A DNA stretch of 5,946 bases from assembly GCA_900317015.1 (NCBI GenBank), contig ONFH01000117.1:1-5946 (forward strand). The letters are read 5' to 3'. Origin of the DNA: an uncultured Erysipelotrichaceae bacterium. Lineage in GTDB: Bacteria; Bacillota_I; Bacilli_A; Erysipelotrichales; Coprobacillaceae. Under the pieces are notes generated by a model. It did not search any database. It worked only from the letters and a program-made list of their open reading frames with translations, and was not told where the DNA came from. Below, in pieces: positions 1-4,698 of this stretch (positions within the stretch are counted from its first letter, which is position 1; every line of letters begins with the position of its first letter). The position numbers and the translations under genes were made by a program.

Positions 1-192
1 CCTTATACGACGCCCGGAGAGCTTGTAAATGTGGTCAAGACGAAGACAAGCAGATTTGCGAGAAAGAAGTTCGGCGATACGGAGCTCAGGAAATACTACT
101 CAAAACCTCTGTTCTGGAGCAGCAGCTACTTTGTTGCGACGGTAAGTGAAAACAGCCTGAAGGCTGTTCAGTCTTATATTCGGAATCAGTGA
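1..192 (+). CDS. tnpA: IS200/IS605-family Y1 transposase TnpA, C-terminal part (5' end outside window)
   Basis: An open frame enters from the left edge and ends at TGA 190-192, giving the last 63 residues. TnpA enzymes of this family are small HUH/Y1 nucleases that cut and rejoin single-stranded DNA at the ends of the element. The visible part carries the family's C-terminal pattern: a Trp-Ser then Tyr-Phe-Val-x-Thr-Val strand (FWSSSYFVATV), then a helix ending in YIRNQ. Within it, Tyr59 of the visible part (codon 175-177) fits the catalytic tyrosine and the Gln four residues later fits the metal-binding glutamine of the YxxxQ motif. The HUH histidines lie upstream of the window, so intactness cannot be judged. 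Composition differs from the host genes: about 47% GC by my count, with Leu codons CTT/CTC/CTG and no TTA, and Arg codons AGA/AGG/CGG and no CGT. This agrees with a mobile gene. Confidence 0.85.
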   Translation, partial: PYTTPGELVNVVKTKTSRFARKKFGDTELRKYYSKPLFWSSSYFVATVSENSLKAVQSYIRNQ

Positions 193-204
193 GTGGGCAT
201 TCAT

Positions 205-233
205 CCACGCCCATATCAGAGATATGGACGTGG
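205..233 (+). repeat. Subterminal hairpin, candidate TnpA recognition structure
   Basis: The arms 205-217 (CCACGCCCATATC) and 221-233 (GATATGGACGTGG) pair over 13 positions with one C/A mismatch (210/228) around an AGA loop. An outer 5-bp stem, GGGCA (195-199) with TGCCC (239-243), encloses it across a 5/5 internal loop and is followed directly by TTTTT (244-248). The structure starts 13 bases after the tnpA stop. In IS200/IS605 elements such an imperfect subterminal hairpin at the right end is the TnpA binding site. With its outer stem and T tract it could also terminate tnpA transcription. The structure is seen directly; the roles are inferred. Confidence 0.6.
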
Positions 234-263
234 TACTCTGCCCTTTTTAATAGAGATATGGAC
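218..263 (+). repeat. 12-bp direct repeat AGAGATATGGAC
   Basis: The same 12 bases occur at 218-229, inside the loop and 3' arm of the large hairpin, and again at 252-263, 34 bases further on. The second copy could pair with the hairpin's 5' arm in place of the first, giving an alternative fold. It may be part of the IS end or a remnant of duplication; the sequence alone does not decide. Confidence 0.5.
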
Positions 264-292
264 TGTAATCCTTTAAGTTTCTCAATTCATAC

Positions 293-317
293 AAGTCCGA
301 TGACGATCGGGCTTTTT
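293..317 (+). terminator. Intrinsic terminator reading rightwards (tnpA side)
   Basis: The arms AAGTCCGAT (293-301) and ATCGGGCTT (306-314) form a 9-bp stem with one T-G wobble around a GACG loop, and the T run (313-317) follows in the plus direction. It stops transcription coming from the tnpA side before it enters hit in the antisense direction. Read on the minus strand it lacks a good U tract, so it is mainly a one-way signal. Whether it belongs to the IS or to the host flank is unknown. Confidence 0.65.
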
Positions 318-325
318 GCCGTTAT

Positions 326-355
326 AAAAAAACAGGTAAAACACATGTTTAACCT
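326..355 (-). terminator. Intrinsic terminator of hit
   Basis: On the minus strand the last hit codon and stop fold into a stem between 334-342 and 347-355: nine paired positions with one T-T mismatch and an ATGT loop. One G follows, then seven T residues (A run 326-332 on the plus strand). The stem therefore overlaps the coding end. It faces the plus-strand terminator at 293-317, so the convergent transcripts are separated from both sides. Confidence 0.6.
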
Positions 356-753
356 TTAATCTTATCAAGAATATCATCTAAGTTGACATCTTTTGAACGA
401 TCAGTGAATTTGAATGTGACAGTATCATTTTCATCATATCTTGGAATGATATGAACATGGAAATGATGAACAGTCTGACCAGCAACTTCGCCAGCATTTG
501 TTAAAATATTGCAGCCAGCAGCCCCCATGTTCTTCACAATTTGATTGGCTACCTTCTGAGCCACTTTATACACATGGGCAACGACTTCAGGATCAGCTGT
601 TAAGATGCTTGAATAATGTTCTTTAGGAATGACTAAAGTATGACCATCAGTCGTCTGTGAAAGGTCTAAGAATGCTAAGCAGACGTCATCTTCATAGACG
701 ATCTTTCCGGGAATCTCTTTAGCGGCGATCTTACAAAAAATACAATCTTCCAT
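349..753 (-). CDS. hit: HIT-family (histidine triad) nucleotide hydrolase/transferase
   Basis: The 134-residue product has the normal full length of a small HINT/Hit-type protein. These enzymes cleave nucleoside phosphoramidates and related adenosine phosphoesters in the cytoplasm; their physiological role in Bacillota is poorly defined. Seen in the sequence: an N-terminal CxxC (Cys4, Cys7) in the typical CIFCKI opening; the nucleotide-pocket strand TDGHTLVIPKEH (residues 35-46); and the triad His97-Phe-His99-Val-His101-Ile-Ile, where the middle His is the expected nucleophile. Cys4 and Cys7 together with His46 and His97 match the usual zinc set of Gram-positive members (assigned by position only). 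ATG at 751-753 is preceded by a strong AAGGAGG (complement of 761-767). A terminator separates it from the prsA-like unit upstream, so it probably has its own promoter. A hit gene near prsA is a known arrangement in Bacillus-type genomes. Confidence 0.93.
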   Translation of the reverse strand: MEDCIFCKIAAKEIPGKIVYEDDVCLAFLDLSQTTDGHTLVIPKEHYSSILTADPEVVAHVYKVAQKVANQIVKNMGAAGCNILTNAGEVAGQTVHHFHVHIIPRYDENDTVTFKFTDRSKDVNLDDILDKIKG

Positions 754-782
754 TGTTTATCCTCCTTCGATTTGTTACATCT

Positions 783-790
783 ATTTTATA
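783..790 (-). promoter_or_regulatory. Possible -10 box for hit
   Basis: Because a terminator lies at 801-832, hit needs a start site in the short gap 754-811. The minus strand there reads TATAAAAT (783-790), about 30 bases before the ATG. No convincing -35 box is present at the right spacing: TTTCTT lies 16 bases upstream of TAAAAT and is weak. This is a tentative call that rests mostly on the need for a promoter; read-through of the terminator is the alternative. Confidence 0.3.
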
Positions 791-800
791 ACTTTGTAAG

Positions 801-832
801 CAAAAAGAAAAGGTGTCATAAAAATGACACCC
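801..832 (-). terminator. Intrinsic terminator of the prsA-like two-gene unit
   Basis: The arms GGTGTCAT (812-819) and ATGACACC (824-831) form a perfect 8-bp stem around an AAAA loop (TTTT on the minus strand). On the minus strand this is followed by TTTTCTTTTT (complement of 802-811). It lies about ten bases after the TAA of the second prsA-like gene and is a textbook factor-independent terminator for leftward transcription. Confidence 0.85.
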
Positions 833-840
833 TTGTGATC

Positions 841-1839
841 TTAATCTTTGATATAGTTCTTGTTGATCTTCTTGATGGCTTTCTTAAGCTTCTTGTCATA
901 AACAGTGAAGTTATACTTCTGTAAGTAGTAAGCTTCGACATCCGTATCAGTATCTGATAAATCAGCTAACGCTTTAACGATCTTTGTCTTGTTGGCATCT
1001 TTATCAGTGTTGTAAACATAGACAACGACATACTTACTAGATGACTGCTTGATGGCAGTTCCATAGACTCCATCTTTTGTCATGTTAGAGAATGTTGATA
1101 ACTTTGCCTTGATGGCTTTGTTTAATGTTGAAGTAGACGTCTTTGTCGTAACCATGGCATAGTCATTGGCGTTTGACTTATAAGTCTTGCTCTTCATGAA
1201 CTTATTGAAGGCTTTTTCACTTGTCGATTTCTTGATGAGCTTAATGGCTTCAGATTCTTTAGAAACCGTGATGGCCTTGATATAAGCCACTTTATATTTC
1301 TTGCACTGTGCTTTGTAGTGATCAGTGAAGAACTTCTGTTTTAGTAAATCCTTCTTTGCATCAGGAATGACAGAATCCTGTTCGAATTCTTTTGTAGAGC
1401 TATAACCCATAGCTGAGGCATAAGACTTTAAAGAACCCATATAAGATTTGTAAGTCTTTTCTTTAGACTTCACAAGCTGATCGATCTGTGACTGATACTT
1501 GCTTGTTGGAATCAGTTTGTTAATGATCTGGTTATAAGCAGTATCGACAGTCTTCTGAGCACCAGATGTTGATAAAAGGTGTTCAAAATACTTCTGCTTA
1601 GAGATCGTGACATCACCTGAGACGATGTTCTTGTTATTTGAAACTTTGACCTGATAACCGTCATTGTCTTTTGTTAAGACATAGCCAGTTATACAGCAGG
1701 CAATTAAGACGACAACGACAATAATCAGTGCCGCGATCTTCTTCGTCATCTTGAAGTGATGTTCCTTTTTCACTTCTACCTTATGAACTTGTCTAAATCC
1801 AGAAAGGTCTTCATTCGTGGTAGTTTTCTTTTCTGCCAT
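841..1839 (-). CDS. Membrane-anchored, diverged PrsA/SurA-like extracytoplasmic protein
   Basis: The 332-residue product has a charged cytoplasmic N-terminus (1-34), one hydrophobic segment (about 35-55) and a long Lys/Ser/Thr-rich outer part. The outer part reads like a SurA/PrsA-type chaperone: a helical N-lobe (about 74-180, starting VTISKQKYFEHL), a region matching a parvulin domain only loosely in strand and helix order (about 182-276), and a C-terminal tail whose YNFTVYDKKLKKAIK resembles the YHINYGDATIKKKVQ tail of the neighbouring PrsA-like protein. The conserved parvulin pattern seen in the neighbour (YSDDT...GSLG) is absent, so isomerase activity is doubtful and a holdase or scaffold role is more likely. 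LIAC (45-48) could be a lipobox, but the n-region would be unusually long. The ATG overlaps the upstream stop by one base (TAATG) and has AAGGAAGGA before it, so the two genes are cotranscribed and probably coupled. The family call is by pattern and context, not by search. Confidence 0.65.
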   Translation of the reverse strand: MAEKKTTTNEDLSGFRQVHKVEVKKEHHFKMTKKIAALIIVVVVLIACCITGYVLTKDNDGYQVKVSNNKNIVSGDVTISKQKYFEHLLSTSGAQKTVDTAYNQIINKLIPTSKYQSQIDQLVKSKEKTYKSYMGSLKSYASAMGYSSTKEFEQDSVIPDAKKDLLKQKFFTDHYKAQCKKYKVAYIKAITVSKESEAIKLIKKSTSEKAFNKFMKSKTYKSNANDYAMVTTKTSTSTLNKAIKAKLSTFSNMTKDGVYGTAIKQSSSKYVVVYVYNTDKDANKTKIVKALADLSDTDTDVEAYYLQKYNFTVYDKKLKKAIKKINKNYIKD

Positions 1840-2822
1840 TATTTATCCTTCCTTTCTTTTGTTCTTGCGGCTAACTGCTTCTTCACATAGGCTTGTACTT
1901 TCTTCTTGATCGTTGCATCGCCATAATTAATGTGATAAGTGTTATACACAAGATATACGATATAGTTGTCATAAGTTAATAAAGGTGAGTCGATCGTCAC
2001 ATTCTTTAACTCTTTCTTGATCTCTGACTTACTTGTTGTATCACAATGTAAGATATAGAAGGCGCTTGTTCCGGTGATGACACTTGATGTCTGACCAGAC
2101 TTTAAAGCTAATGCCTTTGCAGATACACCTGAAGCATATGTATTATCAAGAGAGTTTGTCGTATCGACAACGCCTAATGAACCATCAGCGTTCTTTGTAC
2201 TGGTATCATCAGAATACTTGCTGGCAACACTGCCAAAGCTCTGACCTTCCTTTAATAAAGCCTGAACTTCTTTCAGCTTAGCCTTTTCACTCTTTGTCGG
2301 TGAACTTGGGTTAGTGGAACTGATGGAAATAATAGAGACCTTACGTGGAGTGGCCATCTTGTAATAATCATTATAGACGCTATCGAAGTGTGCTTTGACA
2401 TACTTCTTGATCATCTGTGAGTACTGGATCGAATAAACAAGCTTCTTTTTATAATCGGAGATACTTGTATACTGTCCCGAAGATTTCAGATCGCTCTTTA
2501 AAGCACTTAAAGCTTCTTTTTCAGAGCTATACTGCTGCTTATAAGAATTTAAGACATTCTTATACATTTCATTCGCACTTTCTTTCATGTCACTGGTAGC
2601 TGGGAATTTTTCATCAATCAGCTGATCTAAGACATAAGAAAAAAGTGATGAATCACTATTGGCTCCTGAACTTAATGATTTATACAGATCATCTGCATAA
2701 ATATTACCAACGGACGTGGAAGCGGCAACGCTTTTGCCGTTCTCTGTCTTTCCTCCTGCACTACATCCAGTGAATAAGAGGGTGCAAGATAAGGCAAGAG
2801 CCGTAATCTTTTTGGCTTTCAT
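1839..2822 (-). CDS. prsA: PrsA-like peptidyl-prolyl cis-trans isomerase lipoprotein (parvulin foldase)
   Basis: The product is 327 residues, close to the usual PrsA size of about 290-330. A lipoprotein signal peptide is clear: MKAKK, a hydrophobic core, then the lipobox FTGC with Cys20 as the lipidation site, so it should sit on the outer face of the membrane. A SurA-like helical lobe (about 36-157, with SVGNIYADDLYKSL) precedes a parvulin domain (about 160-262). The domain carries the ASKYSDDTSTKNADGSLG segment (200-217) and the closing strand with ALALKSGQTSSVITGTSAFYILHC (236-260). A helical tail (about 263-327) ends the protein. PrsA proteins help exported proteins fold after Sec translocation. 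ATG at 2820-2822 has an excellent AAGGAGGTT (complement of 2826-2834). It is first in a two-gene unit with its diverged paralogue and is transcribed from the promoter at 2852-2880, divergently from suf. The symbol is by family; orthology to Bacillus prsA is inferred. Confidence 0.85.
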   Translation of the reverse strand: MKAKKITALALSCTLLFTGCSAGGKTENGKSVAASTSVGNIYADDLYKSLSSGANSDSSLFSYVLDQLIDEKFPATSDMKESANEMYKNVLNSYKQQYSSEKEALSALKSDLKSSGQYTSISDYKKKLVYSIQYSQMIKKYVKAHFDSVYNDYYKMATPRKVSIISISSTNPSSPTKSEKAKLKEVQALLKEGQSFGSVASKYSDDTSTKNADGSLGVVDTTNSLDNTYASGVSAKALALKSGQTSSVITGTSAFYILHCDTTSKSEIKKELKNVTIDSPLLTYDNYIVYLVYNTYHINYGDATIKKKVQAYVKKQLAARTKERKDK

Positions 2823-2851
2823 TGTAACCTCCTTAATTTATATACCCGAGA

Positions 2852-2880
2852 ATCGTAACATAATTACCTCATCTTTTCAA
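2852..2880 (-). promoter_or_regulatory. Sigma-A-type promoter with extended -10 for the prsA-like unit
   Basis: On the minus strand TTGAAA (2875-2880) lies 17 bases from TACGAT (2852-2857), and TGT stands directly before the -10, giving an extended -10 (TGn). The -35 matches consensus at 5 of 6 positions and the -10 at 4 of 6. Transcription would begin near 2845, leaving a short leader of about 20 bases before the AAGGAGGTT ribosome site and the ATG of the lipoprotein gene. Confidence 0.65.
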
Positions 2881-2931
2881 TGATTCGCCCAAAAATCCCA
2901 CTTTCTCACATAAAATAATTAATCATCTAAT

Positions 2932-2960
2932 TTGTTTAATAGGGCTTATTAGTTTATAAT
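2932..2960 (+). promoter_or_regulatory. Sigma-A-type promoter of the suf operon
   Basis: TTGTTT (2932-2937) is followed after exactly 17 bases by a perfect TATAAT (2955-2960). The expected start is near 2967, only about 14 bases before the sufC ATG, so the leader is very short and leaves no room for a riboswitch or attenuator. Any control should therefore act at the promoter DNA itself, where a perfect inverted repeat is present. Confidence 0.75.
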
Positions 2961-2964
2961 AAGC
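2944..2964. promoter_or_regulatory. Perfect inverted repeat over the suf -10 box, candidate operator
   Basis: The arms GCTTATTA (2944-2951) and TAATAAGC (2957-2964) are exact reverse complements, separated by GTTTA. The 21-bp element covers most of the -10 hexamer, so a dimeric regulator bound there would block RNA polymerase. It lies almost entirely upstream of the predicted transcription start, so it is more likely a protein site than an RNA hairpin. It does not match the Fur, PerR or Rex consensus as I know them, nor the E. coli IscR types. The regulator is unknown. Confidence 0.5.
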
Positions 2965-2968
2965 TAAC

Positions 2969-2974
2969 GAGGTG
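2969..2974 (+). promoter_or_regulatory. Ribosome binding site fixing the sufC start
   Basis: GAGGTG at 2969-2974 is a Shine-Dalgarno match placed 6 bases before ATG 2981. An in-frame GTG at 2972-2974 lies inside this site and therefore cannot use it; ATG 2981 is the better start. Confidence 0.8.
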
Positions 2975-2980
2975 AAAAGA

Positions 2981-3817
2981 ATGTCAGTATTAGAAATCAA
3001 GGATCTTCACGTAAGTGTAGAAGACAAGGAGATCCTTAAAGGAATTAATCTAACAATCAAAACAGGGGAAACTCATGCCTTGATGGGTCCTAACGGTAAT
3101 GGGAAATCTACATTACTTTCCACAATCATGGGTCACCCTAAATATAAAGTAACACAGGGTTCCATCACATTAGATGGTGAAGATGTATTAAGCATGAGCG
3201 TTGATGAACGTTCAAGAAAGGGAATCTTCTTAGGAATGCAGTATCCTGAAGCGATTCCAGGGGTCACGAATAGCGATTTCCTAAGAGCCGCTGTCAATGC
3301 AAGAAGAGATGAACCAATGAAGCTCTTCACATTCATCAGAAAGCTTGATTCAGCTATTGATGAATTAAAGATGGATGAGAACTTAGCCCATCGTTATTTA
3401 AATGAAGGCTTCTCTGGCGGTGAGAAAAAACGTAATGAGATCTTACAGATGAAATTATTAGATCCTAAGTTTGCCTTATTAGATGAAATCGATTCAGGGC
3501 TTGATGTCGATGCCTTAAAGATCGTCAGTGATGCCATTAACAATATGAAATCAGATCATTTAGGCTATGTCATCGTCTCTCACTATGATCGTCTTTATGA
3601 ACTCGTCAAACCAACACATGTTCATGTTTTAGTCGATGGGAAGATCGTAGTCGATGGCGGTTACGAGATTGCCGAACGAATCAATAAAGAAGGCTTTGAA
3701 TGGGTAAAAGAGCTTGGTGTGGAATTTAAAGAAGAAAATGAAGAGGTCCGTGCAAATCCTACAATGTTAGGTGCATGTGCGGCCAAGGTCGTTGCCGATG
3801 AGTCATCTAAAAATTAG
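2981..3817 (+). CDS. sufC: Fe-S cluster assembly ATPase SufC
   Basis: The product is 278 residues from ATG 2981. SufC is the cytoplasmic ABC-type ATPase that drives structural changes in the SufBC2D scaffold during iron-sulfur cluster assembly; it is not a transporter. Seen: Walker A GPNGNGKST (36-44), Q-loop Gln87 (LGMQYP), the signature FSGGEKKR (144-151), Walker B FALLDEID (164-171) with catalytic Glu169, D-loop SGLD (172-175) and switch His201 (IVSHYDR). The FSGGEKKR and EIDSGLD forms are typical of SufC as opposed to transporter ATPases. The C-terminus carries a tail (about 248-278, ENEEVRANPTMLG onward) that makes it longer than the roughly 250-260 residues usual for the family. It is the first gene of the suf operon, and its last 20 bases overlap the likely sufD start, suggesting coupled translation. 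Confidence 0.95.
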   Translation: MSVLEIKDLHVSVEDKEILKGINLTIKTGETHALMGPNGNGKSTLLSTIMGHPKYKVTQGSITLDGEDVLSMSVDERSRKGIFLGMQYPEAIPGVTNSDFLRAAVNARRDEPMKLFTFIRKLDSAIDELKMDENLAHRYLNEGFSGGEKKRNEILQMKLLDPKFALLDEIDSGLDVDALKIVSDAINNMKSDHLGYVIVSHYDRLYELVKPTHVHVLVDGKIVVDGGYEIAERINKEGFEWVKELGVEFKEENEEVRANPTMLGACAAKVVADESSKN

Positions 3818-4697
3818 TTATGATGATTATATCGTCATCAATGATGGACAAGTCACAAGCGAACATTTACCTAGTAATGTCAGCTTTGACGATCACACTT
3901 TAAAATTCACACTCGGTGCACCGATTGCCCTTCATGTGGTCCTCATTATGTCTAAAGACTATGAGCTGACCTATGAATTTGGTGCCCATACCCATGCGGA
4001 GATCATTGAGACAAGAGCCATCAATGATGAAGCAACATTAACAAGAACAATCAATGCGCAGGAAGAAGCCAATGTTCAGTTCTTTAATGAAAATATGAGT
4101 AACTCTCATCACAAGTTGACATTCATCGATCAGGGAAATATTGATGCTTATGCCCATGTCGAAATGGGCTATGCGGAATTATCTGATGATTCGATCGAAG
4201 CCAACTATCATTATCACTTAACAGGTGTTGAAGCATCGATGAAGCTTCGTATGGCCATCTTAAGTAAAGAAGCCGAAAAGAAGCATTATACGATCAATCT
4301 TGAACATAATGCGCCTCATACAACAGGCATCATGGATAACTATGGGGTCGCTAAAGATACTGGCCGTTTAGTTATCGATGGCATTGGCACGATCAAGAAA
4401 GCTATGAAAGGATCTGAATCTCATCAGACCAATAAGATCATGGTCTTTGATCAGGGCTGTTATGCCAGTGCCAATCCATACTTATTCATTGATGAATATG
4501 ATGTCGCAGCCAGCCATGCCGCAGCCGTTGGCCGTATGGATGAAGAACATTTATACTACTTGGAATCAAGAGGTCTGACGAAGCGTGATGCGATGCAGCT
4601 TATTACATATGGTTACTTAAAGCCAGTCATCAATGTCGTAGATAATGAAATGTTAAAAGAACGTTTTGAAGAAGCGTTAACGAAGGTAGGTGCATAG
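3798..4697 (+). CDS. sufD: Fe-S cluster assembly scaffold protein SufD (short form)
   Basis: The product is 299 residues if translation starts at ATG 3798, which has AAGG (3785-3788) 9 bases upstream; a GTG at 3771 in the same frame is a weaker alternative. SufD pairs with SufB and binds SufC in the cluster-assembly scaffold. The SufB/SufD core is plain in the C-terminal half: HNAPHTTGIMDNYG (170-183), SHQTNKIMVFDQGCYASANPYLFIDEYDV (208-236) and ASHAAAVGRMDEEHLYYLESRGL (238-260), ending in the C-terminal helices that dock SufC. His240 sits in the conserved ASH motif whose His in E. coli SufD is important for cluster formation. Typical SufD proteins are about 420-440 residues, so the N-terminal helical region is missing here. 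No stop or frameshift is seen, and sufC runs directly into it, so the short form looks native. SufB would be the longer partner; gene order (between sufC and sufS) favours SufD. Confidence 0.88.
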   Translation: MSHLKISYDDYIVINDGQVTSEHLPSNVSFDDHTLKFTLGAPIALHVVLIMSKDYELTYEFGAHTHAEIIETRAINDEATLTRTINAQEEANVQFFNENMSNSHHKLTFIDQGNIDAYAHVEMGYAELSDDSIEANYHYHLTGVEASMKLRMAILSKEAEKKHYTINLEHNAPHTTGIMDNYGVAKDTGRLVIDGIGTIKKAMKGSESHQTNKIMVFDQGCYASANPYLFIDEYDVAASHAAAVGRMDEEHLYYLESRGLTKRDAMQLITYGYLKPVINVVDNEMLKERFEEALTKVGA

Positions 4698-4698
4698 T

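Larger units (their letters stand above)
1..292 (+). mobile_element. Right part of an IS200/IS605-type insertion sequence (boundary uncertain)
   Basis: The tnpA tail plus the hairpin-rich stretch just after it look like the right end of an IS200-like element. These elements lack terminal inverted repeats and instead carry a hairpin near each end that TnpA recognises. The hairpin at 205-233 is the obvious candidate. I see no accessory tnpB reading frame after tnpA, so this looks like the tnpA-only IS200 arrangement, although a tnpB on the left side cannot be excluded. The exact right boundary cannot be read from one copy; it lies between about 234 and the hit terminator near 326, and the end given here is a guess. 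Confidence 0.55.

Noticed and set aside
293..317. Bidirectional terminator that also ends hit
   Set aside because: On the minus strand the stem is followed by TGTATG rather than a T tract, and hit has a better terminator at 326-355.
193..348. Small RNA, riboswitch or CRISPR repeats in the gap between tnpA and hit
   Set aside because: Only terminator or IS-end hairpins and one 12-bp repeat are present; there is no regular spacer pattern, no promoter, and no known riboswitch core.
2084..2599. Plus-strand open frames at 2084-2281 and 2417-2599 opposite the prsA-like gene
   Set aside because: They fall antisense in a well-supported lipoprotein gene, without promoter or ribosome site, and with low-complexity products.
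2944..2964. Fur or PerR box at the suf promoter
   Set aside because: The arm sequence and 8-5-8 geometry do not fit the 7-1-7 Fur/PerR pattern; I keep it only as an operator of unknown regulator.
2972..2974. GTG start for sufC
   Set aside because: It lies within the GAGGTG ribosome site; ATG 2981 has correct spacing and gives the usual MSVLEIKDL start.
4690..4692. GTG start for sufS
   Set aside because: It lies within the ribosome site AAGGTAGGTG and the sufD end; ATG 4699 is correctly spaced and matches the family start.
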